Below, piece after piece: positions 37,796 to 47,922 of a stretch of 64,000 nt of DNA. The translations under genes and the position numbers were made by a program. Every line of letters starts with the position of its first letter. The stretch's first letter is position 1. Origin of the DNA: Janthinobacterium sp. BJB426 (GTDB taxonomy: Bacteria; Pseudomonadota; Gammaproteobacteria; Burkholderiales; Burkholderiaceae_D). Below the pieces are notes generated by a model that did not search any database, was not told where the DNA came from, and saw only the letters and a list, made by a program, of their open reading frames with translations. The stretch is taken from assembly GCF_002735705.1 (NCBI RefSeq), contig NZ_PDZL01000001.1:62001-126000 (forward strand). The letters run 5' to 3'.

Positions 37796-38938
37796 TCAGC
37801 GGCGACCGTACATCATCAATCCGGCCAGTGCCTTGCGTACCGGCGGGAATGCGTCCAGCAAGCCCAGCGACAGGCCCAGCAAGCCTTGCGTGGGCGCGCT
37901 GCCCGTGAAGATGCGCGCCATGGTGTCGGTCACGCGCACGGTCAGCCCCCGGTCTGCCTGGCGCAGGCTGGCGTAGCGTTCCAGCCCGGCCGGGCTGCTG
38001 TCCTGCGCCAGCACGCGGGCCAGCACGGCGGCGTCGCGCAAGCCCAGGTTCAGGCCCTGTCCCGCCACCGGATGCAGGGTTTGCGCCGCATTGCCGATGG
38101 CGACCGTGCGCGCCGTGCCACCCGTCTGCGCGTTCAGGCCCAGCGGATAGGCCAGGCGCGCCGTCGTGTGGCTAAAGCGTCCCAGGCGGCTGCCGAAGGC
38201 GGCGCCCAGGCGCGCCAGGAAGGCCGCGTCGTCGAGGGCCAGCAATTGTTCGGCGCGCGTGGGCGGCACGCACCACACCAGCGCGTAGCCGTCGTCCTGC
38301 GGCAGCAGGGCCAGCGGGCCTTCATCGGTGAAGCGCTCGTACGCGCGGTGGGCGGCGGGATCGCTGGTGCGCACATGGGCAATGATGGCGCTTTGGCCAT
38401 AATCGCGGCTGACGGCGCGTTCCTGCTGCTGGCCGAACAGGCCTCCCTCGGCTTGCACCAGCAGGCTGGCGCGCAAGCTCGACGCGGCGCCATCCTGTTC
38501 CAGCTGCACGCAGACGCCGTCGGCGTCTTCCACGCTGCCCGTCACCAGGGCCGGGCGCAGGCTGGCCACGCCCAGGCGTTCGCACACGTCGGCCAGCGCG
38601 CTGACGACGGCGCCGTAACGGGCTACATAGCCGAGGGCCTCGACGCCATGCTCGCTGCGGTCCATCAGGCTGCGCCCGAACTGGCCGCGGCGCGAGACGT
38701 GAATCTGGTGGATAGGTGTCGCCTCCACGGGCCAGGCGCCCGCTTCCTCGAGAATCTGGCGGCTGCCGTGCGACAGGGCGATGGTGCGCGGGTCGCGCCT
38801 GGCTTGCTCGAGCGATTTGGCGTCGAGCAGGGCGATGCCGGCGGCGCGGCTGCCCCGCTGCACCAGCAGGGCGGCCAGCGCCATGCCGACGGGGCCGGCG
38901 CCGCAGACGGCGAGATCGAAAGTGGACGGTGTATGCAT
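37796..38938 (-). CDS. FAD-dependent UbiH/UbiF/VisC family hydroxylase
   Basis: A 380-residue flavoprotein mono-oxygenase of the ubiquinone ring hydroxylase family. FAD-binding CGAGPVGMALAALL at the N-terminus and RTVAIGNAAQTLHPVAGQGLNLGLRD near 270-295. Which ring carbon it hydroxylates cannot be read. Last gene of the amgK-murU-pepP unit, nine bases after pepP; pepP-ubiH is also the order in E. coli, which favours UbiH. Confidence 0.9.
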   Translation of the reverse strand: MHTPSTFDLAVCGAGPVGMALAALLVQRGSRAAGIALLDAKSLEQARRDPRTIALSHGSRQILEEAGAWPVEATPIHQIHVSRRGQFGRSLMDRSEHGVEALGYVARYGAVVSALADVCERLGVASLRPALVTGSVEDADGVCVQLEQDGAASSLRASLLVQAEGGLFGQQQERAVSRDYGQSAIIAHVRTSDPAAHRAYERFTDEGPLALLPQDDGYALVWCVPPTRAEQLLALDDAAFLARLGAAFGSRLGRFSHTTARLAYPLGLNAQTGGTARTVAIGNAAQTLHPVAGQGLNLGLRDAAVLARVLAQDSSPAGLERYASLRQADRGLTVRVTDTMARIFTGSAPTQGLLGLSLGLLDAFPPVRKALAGLMMYGRR

Positions 38939-38947
38939 GCGACGGCG

Positions 38948-40273
38948 TTAATCCTGTGACATCAGTTGTTCGATTTCAGCGACGCTTTTGGGCGCCGTGC
39001 TGAAGACTTCATGGCCTTGCGGCGTGACCAGCACGTCGTCTTCGATGCGGATGCCGGTATGCCAGAACTGCTCCGGCACGCCCGCGCCGGGGCGCACATA
39101 GATGCCCGGTTCCACCGTCAGCACCATGCCAACTTCCAGCGCGCGCCACGGCTTGCCTGGCGCACCCGTGTCTCGGTAGGCGCCCACGTCGTGCACGTCC
39201 ATGCCCAGCCAGTGGCTGGTGCCGTGCATGTAGAAGGGCATATAGGCCTTGTCGGCGATGACGTCCTGCACGCCGCCGCTTTTTTGCCGGTCCAGCAAAC
39301 CCAGGTCCAGCATGCCCTGCGCCAGCACCTGCACGGCCGCCTCGTGGATGGCGCTGTGCGGCAAGCCGGGGCGCAGCATGTCCAGCGCTGCCTGTTGCGC
39401 GGCCAGCACCAGCTCATACAGCGCCCGCTGCGGGCCGCTGAAGCGGCCGTTGACGGGCCAGGTGCGCGTGATGTCGGAGGCGTAGCCATCGAGTTCGCAG
39501 CCGGCGTCGATCAGCACCAGCTCGCCGTCCTGCAGCACGGCGTTGTTGGCGCTGTAATGCAGGATGCAGGCGTTGCCGCCGCCGGCCACGATGGAGGAAT
39601 ACGCGGGGAATTGCGCGCCGCTGCGGCGAAATTCGTACAGCAGCTCCGCTTCGAGCGCGTATTCGTGCATGCCGGGCCGCGTGGCGCGCATGGCGCGCAC
39701 GTGGGCGGCGCTGGAAATGGCGGCCGCGCGGCGCATCAGGCCTTGTTCTTCCGTATCTTTCAGCAGGCGCATGGCGTCGAGCATGCCGTTGATGTCATGC
39801 GCGATGGCGGGCGCCGTGACGCCGCTGCGGGCCTTTTGCCGCACGTTGTGCAGCCAGACCTTGACCTGCGCATCGAGGCTGCCGCCCAGCGCATAGTAAA
39901 TGGCGGGGGCGTCGGCCAGCAGGCGCGTCATTTCCACGTCGAGTTCCTCGATGGGGAAGGCGCCGTCGAAGCCGAACGTCGTGCGCGCCGCCTCGGGGCC
40001 GTGGCGGAAACCGTCCCAGATTTCGCGCTCCGTGTTCTTGGCGCGGCAAAACAGGATGGCGCGCGCGGGCGCCGTGGCGCTGGCGGCCACGAGGGCCACG
40101 GCGCTGTCGGGTTCCGTAAAGCCGCTCAGGTAATAGAAATAGCTGTCGTGGCGGTATGGATAATCGCAATCGCTGTTGCGCGGCACTTCGGGCGCCGTGG
40201 CGAGGATGGCCACGCTGCCCGGCAGCATCTGCGCCAGCAGCGCCGCGCGCCGGGCCGCGTAGTTGGCCATCAT
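38948..40273 (-). CDS. pepP: Xaa-Pro aminopeptidase
   Basis: A 441-residue enzyme, the same length as E. coli PepP. It removes N-terminal residues before proline. Dinuclear metal ligands are in LIDAGCELDGYASDITRTW (two Asp), GTSHWLGMDVHD (His), TVEPGIY and GIRIEDD (two Glu). Start ATG 40273 overlaps the murU stop by four bases (ATGA); longer readings run over murU. Confidence 0.96.
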   Translation of the reverse strand: MMANYAARRAALLAQMLPGSVAILATAPEVPRNSDCDYPYRHDSYFYYLSGFTEPDSAVALVAASATAPARAILFCRAKNTEREIWDGFRHGPEAARTTFGFDGAFPIEELDVEMTRLLADAPAIYYALGGSLDAQVKVWLHNVRQKARSGVTAPAIAHDINGMLDAMRLLKDTEEQGLMRRAAAISSAAHVRAMRATRPGMHEYALEAELLYEFRRSGAQFPAYSSIVAGGGNACILHYSANNAVLQDGELVLIDAGCELDGYASDITRTWPVNGRFSGPQRALYELVLAAQQAALDMLRPGLPHSAIHEAAVQVLAQGMLDLGLLDRQKSGGVQDVIADKAYMPFYMHGTSHWLGMDVHDVGAYRDTGAPGKPWRALEVGMVLTVEPGIYVRPGAGVPEQFWHTGIRIEDDVLVTPQGHEVFSTAPKSVAEIEQLMSQD

Positions 40274-40989
40274 GTTGCGCTGGCCTTGGCCGTGACGCCG
40301 TTGAGTACGTCGAGCTGCGCTGGCGTGCCGACATTCGTCCACTCGCCGGGATAGACTTCGCCGCCCACGCGGCCCTGGTCCGCGTACCGGCGCAGCAAAT
40401 CGCCCAGCTTGGCGTGGCTGCCTGGCGTAATGCCGTCGAACATCTCGGGACGGTACACGCCGATGTTGGCGAAGGTCCACTTGGTATCGTCCGTATTGTT
40501 GATCGCGAACAAGGTCAGGCCGAAGTCGCCCTGTGGGTGGAAGTCGGGATTGGGCACCAGGTAAGTCCAGGCGATGTCGCGCTGGTCGGCCGGATACGGC
40601 GTGCCCAGCACGTCCTTGTCGGCCAGCACGTCGAGTACCTGCTTGAAGTCGAAATACGGGCAATAGATGTCGCCGGAAATGGCGAGAAAGGGTTCATCGC
40701 CCAGCAGGTGGCGCGCCTGGGCGATGCCGCCTGCCGTTTCCAGCGGCGTGGTCTCGGGCGAATACGCGATGCGCGCGCCGTACGCGCTGCCATCGCCCAG
40801 GGTTGCCTCGATCTGGTGGCCCAGGTGCGAATGGTTGATGACGATGTCCGTGATGCCGGCGCGCACCAGGTTCAGCACGTGCCAGACGATCAGCGGACGG
40901 CCGCGCACTTTCAGCAGCGGTTTGGGACAGGTATCGGTAAGCGGACGCATCCGTTCACCGCGGCCTGCGGCAAAGATCATGGCTTTCAT
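40270..40989 (-). CDS. murU: N-acetylmuramate alpha-1-phosphate uridylyltransferase
   Basis: A 239-residue nucleotidyltransferase: GRGERMRPLTDTCPKPLL is the sugar-nucleotide binding signature, with ISGDIYCPY for the metal site. Next to amgK it makes UDP-MurNAc from MurNAc-1-P, the salvage route known from Pseudomonas that skips de novo MurA/MurB steps. Start ATG 40989, 43 bases after the amgK stop. Confidence 0.93.
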   Translation of the reverse strand: MKAMIFAAGRGERMRPLTDTCPKPLLKVRGRPLIVWHVLNLVRAGITDIVINHSHLGHQIEATLGDGSAYGARIAYSPETTPLETAGGIAQARHLLGDEPFLAISGDIYCPYFDFKQVLDVLADKDVLGTPYPADQRDIAWTYLVPNPDFHPQGDFGLTLFAINNTDDTKWTFANIGVYRPEMFDGITPGSHAKLGDLLRRYADQGRVGGEVYPGEWTNVGTPAQLDVLNGVTAKASAT

Positions 40990-41032
40990 GGAATACTCGT
41001 TTTCTGATTCATTGTAAATTGCTCTGAAGTGA

Positions 41033-42100
41033 TCAGAAGGTGTAGCCAACTTGCGGCGTTTTATTCTCCAGGGCATCGAGCAAACGCACCAGCGGCTTGA
41101 GTTCCGTGTAGCGGTTGGCCGTCTTGCGCACGTAGTCGAGCACGGTTGGCAGGTCGCCCATGTACAGATCCTTGCCGTCGCGGTAATTCAGGCGCGCGAA
41201 CAGGCCGAGAATTTTCAAATGGCGTTGCAGGGCCGTGAATTCGAAATCGCGGTAGAAGGCGTCGATGTCGGGATTGACGGGCAAGCCCAGTTGCTTGGCG
41301 CGCTGCCAGTAGCGGATCACCCAGTCGAGCACCAGTTCTTCATCCCACTGGATATACGCGTCGCGCAGCAGCGAGGCGATGTCGTAGGTGACGGGGCCGA
41401 AGACGGCGTCCTGGAAGTCGAGGATGCCGGGATTGGGGAGTGAACCATCGTTGATGTGCATCAAATTGCGAGAATGGTAGTCGCGGTGCATGAAAACTTG
41501 CTGCTGCGACAAGATATTCGCCGTGATGGCTTCGAAGACCTTGTCCAGCTGGGTTTGTTGCACATCCGTCAAGGTGGCGCCCAGGTGCTTGCCGATAAAC
41601 CATTCCGGGAACAGATTCATTTCGCGCAGGATGAAGGCGCGGTCGAATTCGGGCAAGACGTCCGGCTGGCTGGCCAGCTGGATTTTCATCAGCGACTCGA
41701 GCGCTTCGGCGTACAGCACGCTGGCGTTGTCGTGGTTCAGGGCATCGAGGTAGGTGGTCGTGCCCAGGTCGGAGAGCAGCAGGAAGCCCTGCTCCAGGTC
41801 TTGCGCGATGATCTCGGGCACGGACACGCCGGCGCCTTTCAGCAAGCCGGCCACCTTGACAAAGGCGGGCACGTTTTCGCGCTCGGGCGGCGCATCCATG
41901 GCGATCAGTGTCTTTCCTGGCAAGGTTGTATTGCCGGGCAAGACATCGAGGCGGTAGTAGCGGCGGAAGCTCGCATCGCTGGAAGCGGGGCGGGCGGAAT
42001 CGGGCGCGACGAGGTTCAGGGGGGCCAACCAGGCTTTCAACAGGGTCAGGCGAGCGTCGGCGGAGGCCGGCGCGGCAGGGGAATTGGGGGAGAATGACAT
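41033..42100 (-). CDS. amgK: Anomeric MurNAc/GlcNAc kinase
   Basis: A 355-residue aminoglycoside-phosphotransferase-fold kinase. Catalytic loop MHRDYHSRNLMH and metal loop ILDFQDAVFG are clear. AmgK phosphorylates MurNAc at C1, feeding MurU. Start ATG at 42100 gives MSFSPNSPAAPAS and fits the divergent promoter; the frame is open for another 2.4 kb only as a shadow of lptD. First gene of the amgK-murU-pepP-ubiH-family operon. Confidence 0.93.
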   Translation of the reverse strand: MSFSPNSPAAPASADARLTLLKAWLAPLNLVAPDSARPASSDASFRRYYRLDVLPGNTTLPGKTLIAMDAPPERENVPAFVKVAGLLKGAGVSVPEIIAQDLEQGFLLLSDLGTTTYLDALNHDNASVLYAEALESLMKIQLASQPDVLPEFDRAFILREMNLFPEWFIGKHLGATLTDVQQTQLDKVFEAITANILSQQQVFMHRDYHSRNLMHINDGSLPNPGILDFQDAVFGPVTYDIASLLRDAYIQWDEELVLDWVIRYWQRAKQLGLPVNPDIDAFYRDFEFTALQRHLKILGLFARLNYRDGKDLYMGDLPTVLDYVRKTANRYTELKPLVRLLDALENKTPQVGYTF

Positions 42101-42140
42101 TAAGCGGCCTGTGGAATCGGGTTGATGGTGCAGATTCCCA

Positions 42141-42146
42141 TATAAT
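42141..42146 (+). promoter_or_regulatory. Candidate -10 of the lptD operon promoter
   Basis: A perfect TATAAT lies 54 bases before the lptD ATG in the short divergent gap with amgK. A good -35 at 17 bases was not seen. Confidence 0.4.
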
Positions 42147-42199
42147 AAGGGATTCAAATCAAAAAATCGCCTGTCAATGGTGCTTGCCCCTTCCAATTC

Positions 42200-44437
42200 A
42201 TGAGCTGGTTTTCGGCCTCCCCCCCTTCGCAGCGCTGGGCTTTCGCCATCAGCGCGCTCGTCGCCGCCACGACGGTGCCTGTCCACGCCCAGAAAGCGCC
42301 GCGTCCGGTTCATGTGGAAGATCCCGACGCGCCCACCGTCATGACGGCAAACAGCATGAAGGGACGCCCCGAAAGGGAGCTCAATCTCGATCAAAATGTC
42401 GTGATCGAGCGCGGAAAAACCACAAAAATGACGGCCGATACAGCTTGTTACAAACAAGTTGAAGATGAGTTCGACGCCGAGGGCCATATCAAGATGTGGC
42501 GTTTCGGCGATTACTACACGGGCGACGTCCTGAAGCTGAACATGGAGACCGGCAAGGGTTTCCTGCTCAACCCGACGTACCGCTTCGAAGTGGGCGGCGG
42601 CCAGGGCAAGGCCGAGCGCGTCGACTTCATCAACCCCGATGAAGCCAATGTCATCGATGGTACTTACAGTACCTGCGAAGGGCCGAATCCGGACTGGTAC
42701 CTGAAATCGAGCACCTTGAACCTCGATACGGGCCGCGACGTGGGTACCGGCAGCAAGACCATCATCTATTTCAAGGACGTGCCGATCCTGGGCACGCCGG
42801 GCATCTCGTTTTCGCTGTCCGGTGCGCGCCGCTCGGGCTGGCTGGCGCCCACGCCGGGCTTTGCCTCGAAGAACGGTTTCGAGCTGCTGATGCCGTATTA
42901 CCTGAACATCGCGCCGAACCGCGACCTGACCCTGTACCCGCGCTACATCCAGCGGCGCGGCATCCAGCTCGGTGCGACGGGCCGCTACATGGGCGAGACG
43001 GATGCCGGCCTGTACCAGGGCGAGACGTCGTTCGAGTTCTTGCCTAACGACAAGCAGACCAAGACCAACCGCTACATGATCAAGTCCAAGCATGAGCAGG
43101 CGCTGGCCAAGGGCTGGAGTTACAGCTGGGATTTGCGCGAGGCGTCCGACAATAATTACCCGAACGATTTCTCGAAAACCGTTGCCACCGCCACCGAGCG
43201 CCAGTTGCTGCGCGAATTGCGCACCGATTACCGCACCGAGGACTGGAGCCTGACGGCGCGCGTGCAGAATTACCAGGTGCTGCAGGATCCCGATCCCACG
43301 GTGACCGTGCCGCGCCCGTATGACCGCTTGCCGGCGGTGAACTTCCACGCTGGCAAATATGACGTCTGGGGCGGTTTCGACTGGACCTTCGACGCGGAAG
43401 CGACGCGCTTTGCGCACCCGACCCTGGTGCAAGGGTCGCGCCTGGTGGCCGTGCCGCAAGTGAGTTTCCCCATCATGCGCCCTGGCTACTTCATCACGCC
43501 CAAGCTGATGCTCAATGCCAGTGCGTATCAGCTCGACAATGACGCCAGGACCAAGGCGCTGTTTCCGGATACCTCGTTTACGCGCGCCGTGCCGACTTTC
43601 TCGGTCGACAGCGGCCTGGTGTTTGAGCGCGACACGAATCTGTTTGGCGCCAAGGGCGGCACGCAAACGCTGGAGCCGCGCCTGTTCTATGTCTACACGC
43701 CGTACCGCGACCAGTCGCAGTTTCCGAAATTCGATACGGCCGACGGCACCTTCAACCTGACGCAGATCTTCACGGAAAACCGTTTTGTCGGCAGCGACCG
43801 CATCGGCGATGCCAACCAGGTCACGGCCGCCGTCGTCTCGCGCTTCCTGCAGACGGACGGCACGGAGCGCATGCGCCTGACCTTCGGCCAGCGTTTCTAT
43901 TTTGCCGACCAGCGCGTGCAGCTCAATTCGACCACGCCCGTCAACCAGTCGCGTTCGGATATCCTGCTGGCGGCAACGGGCCGCGTGTCCGAGACTTGGA
44001 CCGTCGACAGCCTGGTACAGTACAATCCCAGCGATCGCCAGTTGATGAGCTACAACTACACCTTGCAATATCAGCCCGGTGTCAAGAAAGTATTGAATTT
44101 CAGTAATCGTTTCCAGCGTGGCAGTTTGCGCAATGCGGAAGTGTCGACGCAATGGCCGTTGACGGACCGCCTGTATGGCGTGGGACGCATCAGTTACTCC
44201 CTGAAGGATCGCAGCATGCTGGAAAGCCTGGTCGGCCTGGAATACAAGGGCGATTGCTGGGTGTTTCGCATGGGAGCGCAGCGTTTCGTGACGACGGCCA
44301 ATACTGTTTCGACGCCGATCTTCTTCCAGCTGGAATTGACGGGCTTGTCGAATGGCCTGGGCCTGGGCGCCAATGGCCTGGAAACTTTTACAAAAACCAT
44401 CCCTGGTTACCAGACACTGAGCCAGCCACTCCGTTAA
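42200..44437 (+). CDS. lptD: LPS-assembly outer membrane protein LptD
   Basis: A 745-residue outer membrane barrel that inserts LPS with LptE. Signal peptide to about VPVHA, then an OstA/jellyroll domain (about 45-190) and a 26-strand barrel (PTYRFEVGGG... IPLFSLS-type LGTPGISFSLSGARRSGWLAPT). Cysteines occur in TACYKQ, STCEG and KGDCWVF; two of these may pair. Head of the conserved lptD-surA-pdxA-rsmA operon. Confidence 0.96.
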   Translation: MSWFSASPPSQRWAFAISALVAATTVPVHAQKAPRPVHVEDPDAPTVMTANSMKGRPERELNLDQNVVIERGKTTKMTADTACYKQVEDEFDAEGHIKMWRFGDYYTGDVLKLNMETGKGFLLNPTYRFEVGGGQGKAERVDFINPDEANVIDGTYSTCEGPNPDWYLKSSTLNLDTGRDVGTGSKTIIYFKDVPILGTPGISFSLSGARRSGWLAPTPGFASKNGFELLMPYYLNIAPNRDLTLYPRYIQRRGIQLGATGRYMGETDAGLYQGETSFEFLPNDKQTKTNRYMIKSKHEQALAKGWSYSWDLREASDNNYPNDFSKTVATATERQLLRELRTDYRTEDWSLTARVQNYQVLQDPDPTVTVPRPYDRLPAVNFHAGKYDVWGGFDWTFDAEATRFAHPTLVQGSRLVAVPQVSFPIMRPGYFITPKLMLNASAYQLDNDARTKALFPDTSFTRAVPTFSVDSGLVFERDTNLFGAKGGTQTLEPRLFYVYTPYRDQSQFPKFDTADGTFNLTQIFTENRFVGSDRIGDANQVTAAVVSRFLQTDGTERMRLTFGQRFYFADQRVQLNSTTPVNQSRSDILLAATGRVSETWTVDSLVQYNPSDRQLMSYNYTLQYQPGVKKVLNFSNRFQRGSLRNAEVSTQWPLTDRLYGVGRISYSLKDRSMLESLVGLEYKGDCWVFRMGAQRFVTTANTVSTPIFFQLELTGLSNGLGLGANGLETFTKTIPGYQTLSQPLR

Positions 44438-44507
44438 GATAGGCACCGTTGCCGCCGCCGGTGTTCCCGGCGCTGGCACAAACCGGTTTTTTTATTCACC
44501 TGAACTC

Positions 44508-45929
44508 ATGAGCGCTCTACACATTATGCGTAATGCCAGTATGCACCAACTCAAAATTGCAACGGTTTTGTTGTGCGCCATTTCCGGCGCCACGACCAGT
44601 AGTGTCTGGGCGCAACAGGCTGCGCCAGCGCCTGTCGCCACGCCCGCTGCCGCGGCACCGGCCAAGGGGTTCACGCCACCTGCCTCGAGCAGTGGCCAGA
44701 CCATCGACTCCATCGCCGTCGTCGTCAATGACGAGGTGATTACGCGCAATGAAGTGGCGGCCCGCATCAAGAGCGTGGAGCAGCGCATGAAGTCGCAGAA
44801 CGTGCCCTTGCCCGATCCTGCCGACCTGCGTCGTCAATTGCTGGAGCGCATGATTGTTGAACGCGCCCAAATGCAGCTGGCCAAGGAAATGGGCGTGCGC
44901 GTGGACGACCTGACGCTGGACCGCGCGATTGGCCGTATTGCTGAACAGCAAAAAATGACGGTGCAGGAACTGCGCAACCAGATGGAAAAGGAAGGCACGC
45001 CGTTTGCGACTTTCCGCGAAGAAATCCGCGATGAAATCATCATGCAGCGCCTGCGCGAGCATGAAGTCGACGCCAAGATCCAGATTTCCGATTCCGAAGT
45101 GGATAACTTCCTGGAAGCGGAAAAAGCGGCCGCCAGCGAACAGGTGGAACTGAACCTGGCGCAGATTCTCGTGCGCATTCCGGAAAACTCCAGCCCTGAA
45201 CAGATCGCCGCGCGCCGCGCGCGCGCCGAAGAAGTCAGCCGCCAGCTGCGCACGGGCGCCGATTTCGCCAAGATGGCCGCCACCTATTCCGACGCCAGCG
45301 ATGCGCTGAGCGGCGGCGATATCGGCTGGCGCCATAGCGACCGCGTGCCGCCCCTGTTCACGGAGCAACTGCTGAAACTGAAGCCTGGCCAGATCACGCC
45401 TATCATCAAGAGCAACACGGGTTTCCACATCCTCAAGCTGGTGGACCGCCGCAGCGCTGCCGAGGCGCAAGCCGTTGCTGCCGTGCAGCAAACGCATGCC
45501 CGCCATATCTTGCTGAAAATAACGCCGACCTTGTCGGCTGCCGAAGCCAAGCGCAAATTGCTGGAATTGAAAGAGCGCCTCGATAACAAGGCTGCCAAGT
45601 TCGAAGACCTGGCCCGCTTGTTCTCGAACGACGGTTCCGCTGCCAAGGGCGGCGACCTGGGCTGGCTGTATCCAGGCGACACCGTGCCGGAATTTGAAAC
45701 GGCGATGAATGCGCTGAAACCGGGCGAAGTGAGCGAGCCGATCGAATCGAGCTTCGGCTTCCACCTGATCGAAGTGCTGGAACGCAAGAGCGACGACGTC
45801 TCGAAAGAGAAACAGCGCGCCGCTGCACGCAATGCCTTGCGCGAACGCAAGCTGGAAGAAGCGACGGAAAACTGGGCGCGCGAAGTGCGCGACCGTGCCT
45901 ACGTCGAATTCCGCGCGGACGACCAGTAA
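44508..45929 (+). CDS. surA: Periplasmic chaperone / peptidyl-prolyl isomerase SurA
   Basis: A 473-residue exported protein with a SurA N-domain ([20 protein letters not shown]) and two parvulin domains ([15 protein letters not shown] and [14 protein letters not shown] starts; GGDIGW and GGDLGW motifs). It delivers outer membrane proteins such as LptD to the Bam machine. Start is uncertain: ATGs at 44508, 44526 and 44541 all precede the signal peptide. Follows lptD in the same operon. Confidence 0.95.
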   Translation: MSALHIMRNASMHQLKIATVLLCAISGATTSSVWAQQAAPAPVATPAAAAPAKGFTPPASSSGQTIDSIAVVVNDEVITRNEVAARIKSVEQRMKSQNVPLPDPADLRRQLLERMIVERAQMQLAKEMGVRVDDLTLDRAIGRIAEQQKMTVQELRNQMEKEGTPFATFREEIRDEIIMQRLREHEVDAKIQISDSEVDNFLEAEKAAASEQVELNLAQILVRIPENSSPEQIAARRARAEEVSRQLRTGADFAKMAATYSDASDALSGGDIGWRHSDRVPPLFTEQLLKLKPGQITPIIKSNTGFHILKLVDRRSAAEAQAVAAVQQTHARHILLKITPTLSAAEAKRKLLELKERLDNKAAKFEDLARLFSNDGSAAKGGDLGWLYPGDTVPEFETAMNALKPGEVSEPIESSFGFHLIEVLERKSDDVSKEKQRAAARNALRERKLEEATENWAREVRDRAYVEFRADDQ

Positions 45930-45948
45930 TGCCGTTGATTCATTGCGC

Positions 45949-46998
45949 ATGAGTAACTTGCCCCCTGCACGCCGCCCGGCCATCGCCATCACTTGTGGCG
46001 AACCGGCTGGTGTCGGCCCGGAAATCTCCATACGCGCGGCCTGGGCCATGCGCAATGACGTCAACTGCATCCTGCTGGGCGACGCCGCCTTCCTGGCGCT
46101 GACGGCCAGCCTGATCGATCCGGATATCCGCCTGGCGGCGCTGTCGCTGCAAGCCGTGCGCAACAGTGGCCTGCCCCAGTTCGGACCGGGCCGCCTGGCC
46201 GTGATCGATATTCCCACGGTGAACAATGTCATTCCTGGCGTGCTCGACAAGGAAAACGGGCGTTCCGTGCTCGCGACCCTGGACGCGGCCGTGGAAGGTA
46301 TAGCCGCCGGCTGGTTTGGTGCCATGGTCACGGCGCCCTTGCAAAAGAGCACGATCAACGACGCCGGCGTGGCCTTTTCAGGCCATACGGAATACCTGGC
46401 AGAAAAAACCAATACACCGCAAGTGGTGATGATGCTGGCCGGTGAACCCGGCCATGGCGAACCGACCCTGCGCGTGGCGCTGGCCACCACGCATCTGCCC
46501 TTGAAGGACGTGTCTGCCGCCATCACGATGGACAGCCTGGCCGTCACCCTGGATATTCTCCAGACGGACTTGCAACAGAAATTCGGCATCGCCGCACCGC
46601 GCATCCTCGTTACCGGCCTGAACCCGCACGCGGGCGAGGGAGGGTATCTGGGACGCGAGGAAATCGACGTCATCGCACCGGCGATTGCTGCGGCGCAAGC
46701 GCGCGGCATCGATGCGCGCGGCCCGTATCCGGCCGACACCCTGTTCCAGCACAAGTACCTGGCCGATGCCGATTGCGTGCTGGCCATGTACCACGACCAG
46801 GGCTTGCCCGTGCTGAAATACGCGACATTCGGGCGCGGCATCAATATCACCCTGGGCTTGCCGCTGATCCGCACCTCGGTCGACCACGGTACGGCGCTGG
46901 ACCTGGCCGCGCAGGGCCTCGGCCTGGCCGATTGCCACAGCATGGAGCAAGCCCTGCAAACGGCGCTCGACATGCTGCGCGCCAGCACCCGCGCCTGA
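45949..46998 (+). CDS. pdxA: 4-hydroxythreonine-4-phosphate dehydrogenase
   Basis: A 349-residue pyridoxine biosynthesis enzyme. Begins with [12 protein letters not shown]; substrate/metal region [13 protein letters not shown]...SGHTEYLA and HDQGLPVLK. Start ATG 45949, 19 bases after surA. The frame is open upstream only within surA. Confidence 0.96.
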   Translation: MSNLPPARRPAIAITCGEPAGVGPEISIRAAWAMRNDVNCILLGDAAFLALTASLIDPDIRLAALSLQAVRNSGLPQFGPGRLAVIDIPTVNNVIPGVLDKENGRSVLATLDAAVEGIAAGWFGAMVTAPLQKSTINDAGVAFSGHTEYLAEKTNTPQVVMMLAGEPGHGEPTLRVALATTHLPLKDVSAAITMDSLAVTLDILQTDLQQKFGIAAPRILVTGLNPHAGEGGYLGREEIDVIAPAIAAAQARGIDARGPYPADTLFQHKYLADADCVLAMYHDQGLPVLKYATFGRGINITLGLPLIRTSVDHGTALDLAAQGLGLADCHSMEQALQTALDMLRASTRA

Positions 46999-47050
46999 CT
47001 GCCCACCGGTTTTACCCCGCTACACCGCCTCTAGAATAGAAAAACAGAAT

Positions 47051-47830
47051 ATGAAACACGTTGCCCGCAAACGCTTTGGCCAGAATTTCCTGCATGACCG
47101 CTTCGTCCTTGACGACATCACGGCCGCCATCGCACCGCAGCCGGACGATGCCATGGTCGAGATCGGTCCCGGCCTGGGTGCCATGACGGAGCAGTTGCTG
47201 CGTCATTTGAAACAGATGCATGTGGTCGAACTGGACCGCGACCTGATCGTGCGCCTGGAAAAGACCTTCAATCCGGCCAAGCTGACGATTCATTCGGGCG
47301 ACGCGCTGAAGTTTGATTTCGCGAAAATCCCCGTGCCGGCCGGCCAGAAGCTGCGCATCGTGGGCAACTTGCCGTACAACATTTCCAGCCCGTTGCTGTT
47401 CCACCTGGCGGATTTCGCGCCGCTGGTGCTGGACCAGCATTTCATGCTGCAAAAGGAAGTCGTCGAACGCATGGTAGCCGAGCCGGGCAGCAAGGCGTAT
47501 GGCCGCCTGTCCGTGATGCTGCAATGGCGCTATGACATGTCCTTGCTGTTCATCGTGCCGCCGACAGCATTTGACCCACCGCCGAAAGTGGAATCGGCCA
47601 TCGTGCGCATGATCCCCGTGGCCGAGCGCCTGGCGTGCGACCAGGCTACCCTGGAAGCGGTGGTCATGAAGGCCTTCTCGCAACGCCGCAAGGTGATCCG
47701 CAACTGCCTGGCCGGCATGTTTACGGAAGAGCAGATCAAGGCGGCCGGCATCGATCCGACCCTGCGCCCGGAAACTGTCGGGCTGGAGCAGTATGTTGCT
47801 TTGGCGAATCTGCTCAAAGCACCGCAGTAA
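47051..47830 (+). CDS. rsmA: 16S rRNA (A1518/A1519) dimethyltransferase
   Basis: A 259-residue RsmA/KsgA. SAM site [15 protein letters not shown] and catalytic [14 protein letters not shown]-terminal [10 protein letters not shown] is the family hallmark. It dimethylates two adenines near the 3' end of 16S rRNA. Fourth gene of the lptD operon. Confidence 0.97.
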   Translation: MKHVARKRFGQNFLHDRFVLDDITAAIAPQPDDAMVEIGPGLGAMTEQLLRHLKQMHVVELDRDLIVRLEKTFNPAKLTIHSGDALKFDFAKIPVPAGQKLRIVGNLPYNISSPLLFHLADFAPLVLDQHFMLQKEVVERMVAEPGSKAYGRLSVMLQWRYDMSLLFIVPPTAFDPPPKVESAIVRMIPVAERLACDQATLEAVVMKAFSQRRKVIRNCLAGMFTEEQIKAAGIDPTLRPETVGLEQYVALANLLKAPQ

Positions 47831-47841
47831 TGGCAAGGGCT

Positions 47842-47905
47842 GGGGTCAGACCCTCTCCACCACCGGCGTCTGAGCAGGCGCCGACGTGAGCGGGGGTCTG
47901 ACCCC
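47842..47905. repeat. 64-bp inverted repeat with GGGGTCAGACCC ends
   Basis: GGGGTCAGACCC at 47842-47853 and GGGTCTGACCCC at 47894-47905 pair as inverted arms; each arm is itself nearly palindromic. It separates convergent rsmA and the LysR gene and might act as a terminator. This arm type recalls a scattered betaproteobacterial intergenic repeat. Confidence 0.65.
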
Positions 47906-47922
47906 GGCAGTGCTGGCTTAAT

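Noticed and set aside
41033-44479. Minus reading frame of 1148 codons
   Set aside because: Only its last 355 codons are real (amgK). The rest is antisense to lptD, composed of Ala/Arg/His-rich text with no domain pattern.
44450-44485. Possible terminator between lptD and surA
   Set aside because: The CGCCGG/CCGGCG stem is short and the T run begins about 14 bases later; lptD-surA is also a conserved operon.
44517-47006. Minus reading frame of 829 codons
   Set aside because: Runs opposite to surA and pdxA, which are certain; no domain in the antisense product.
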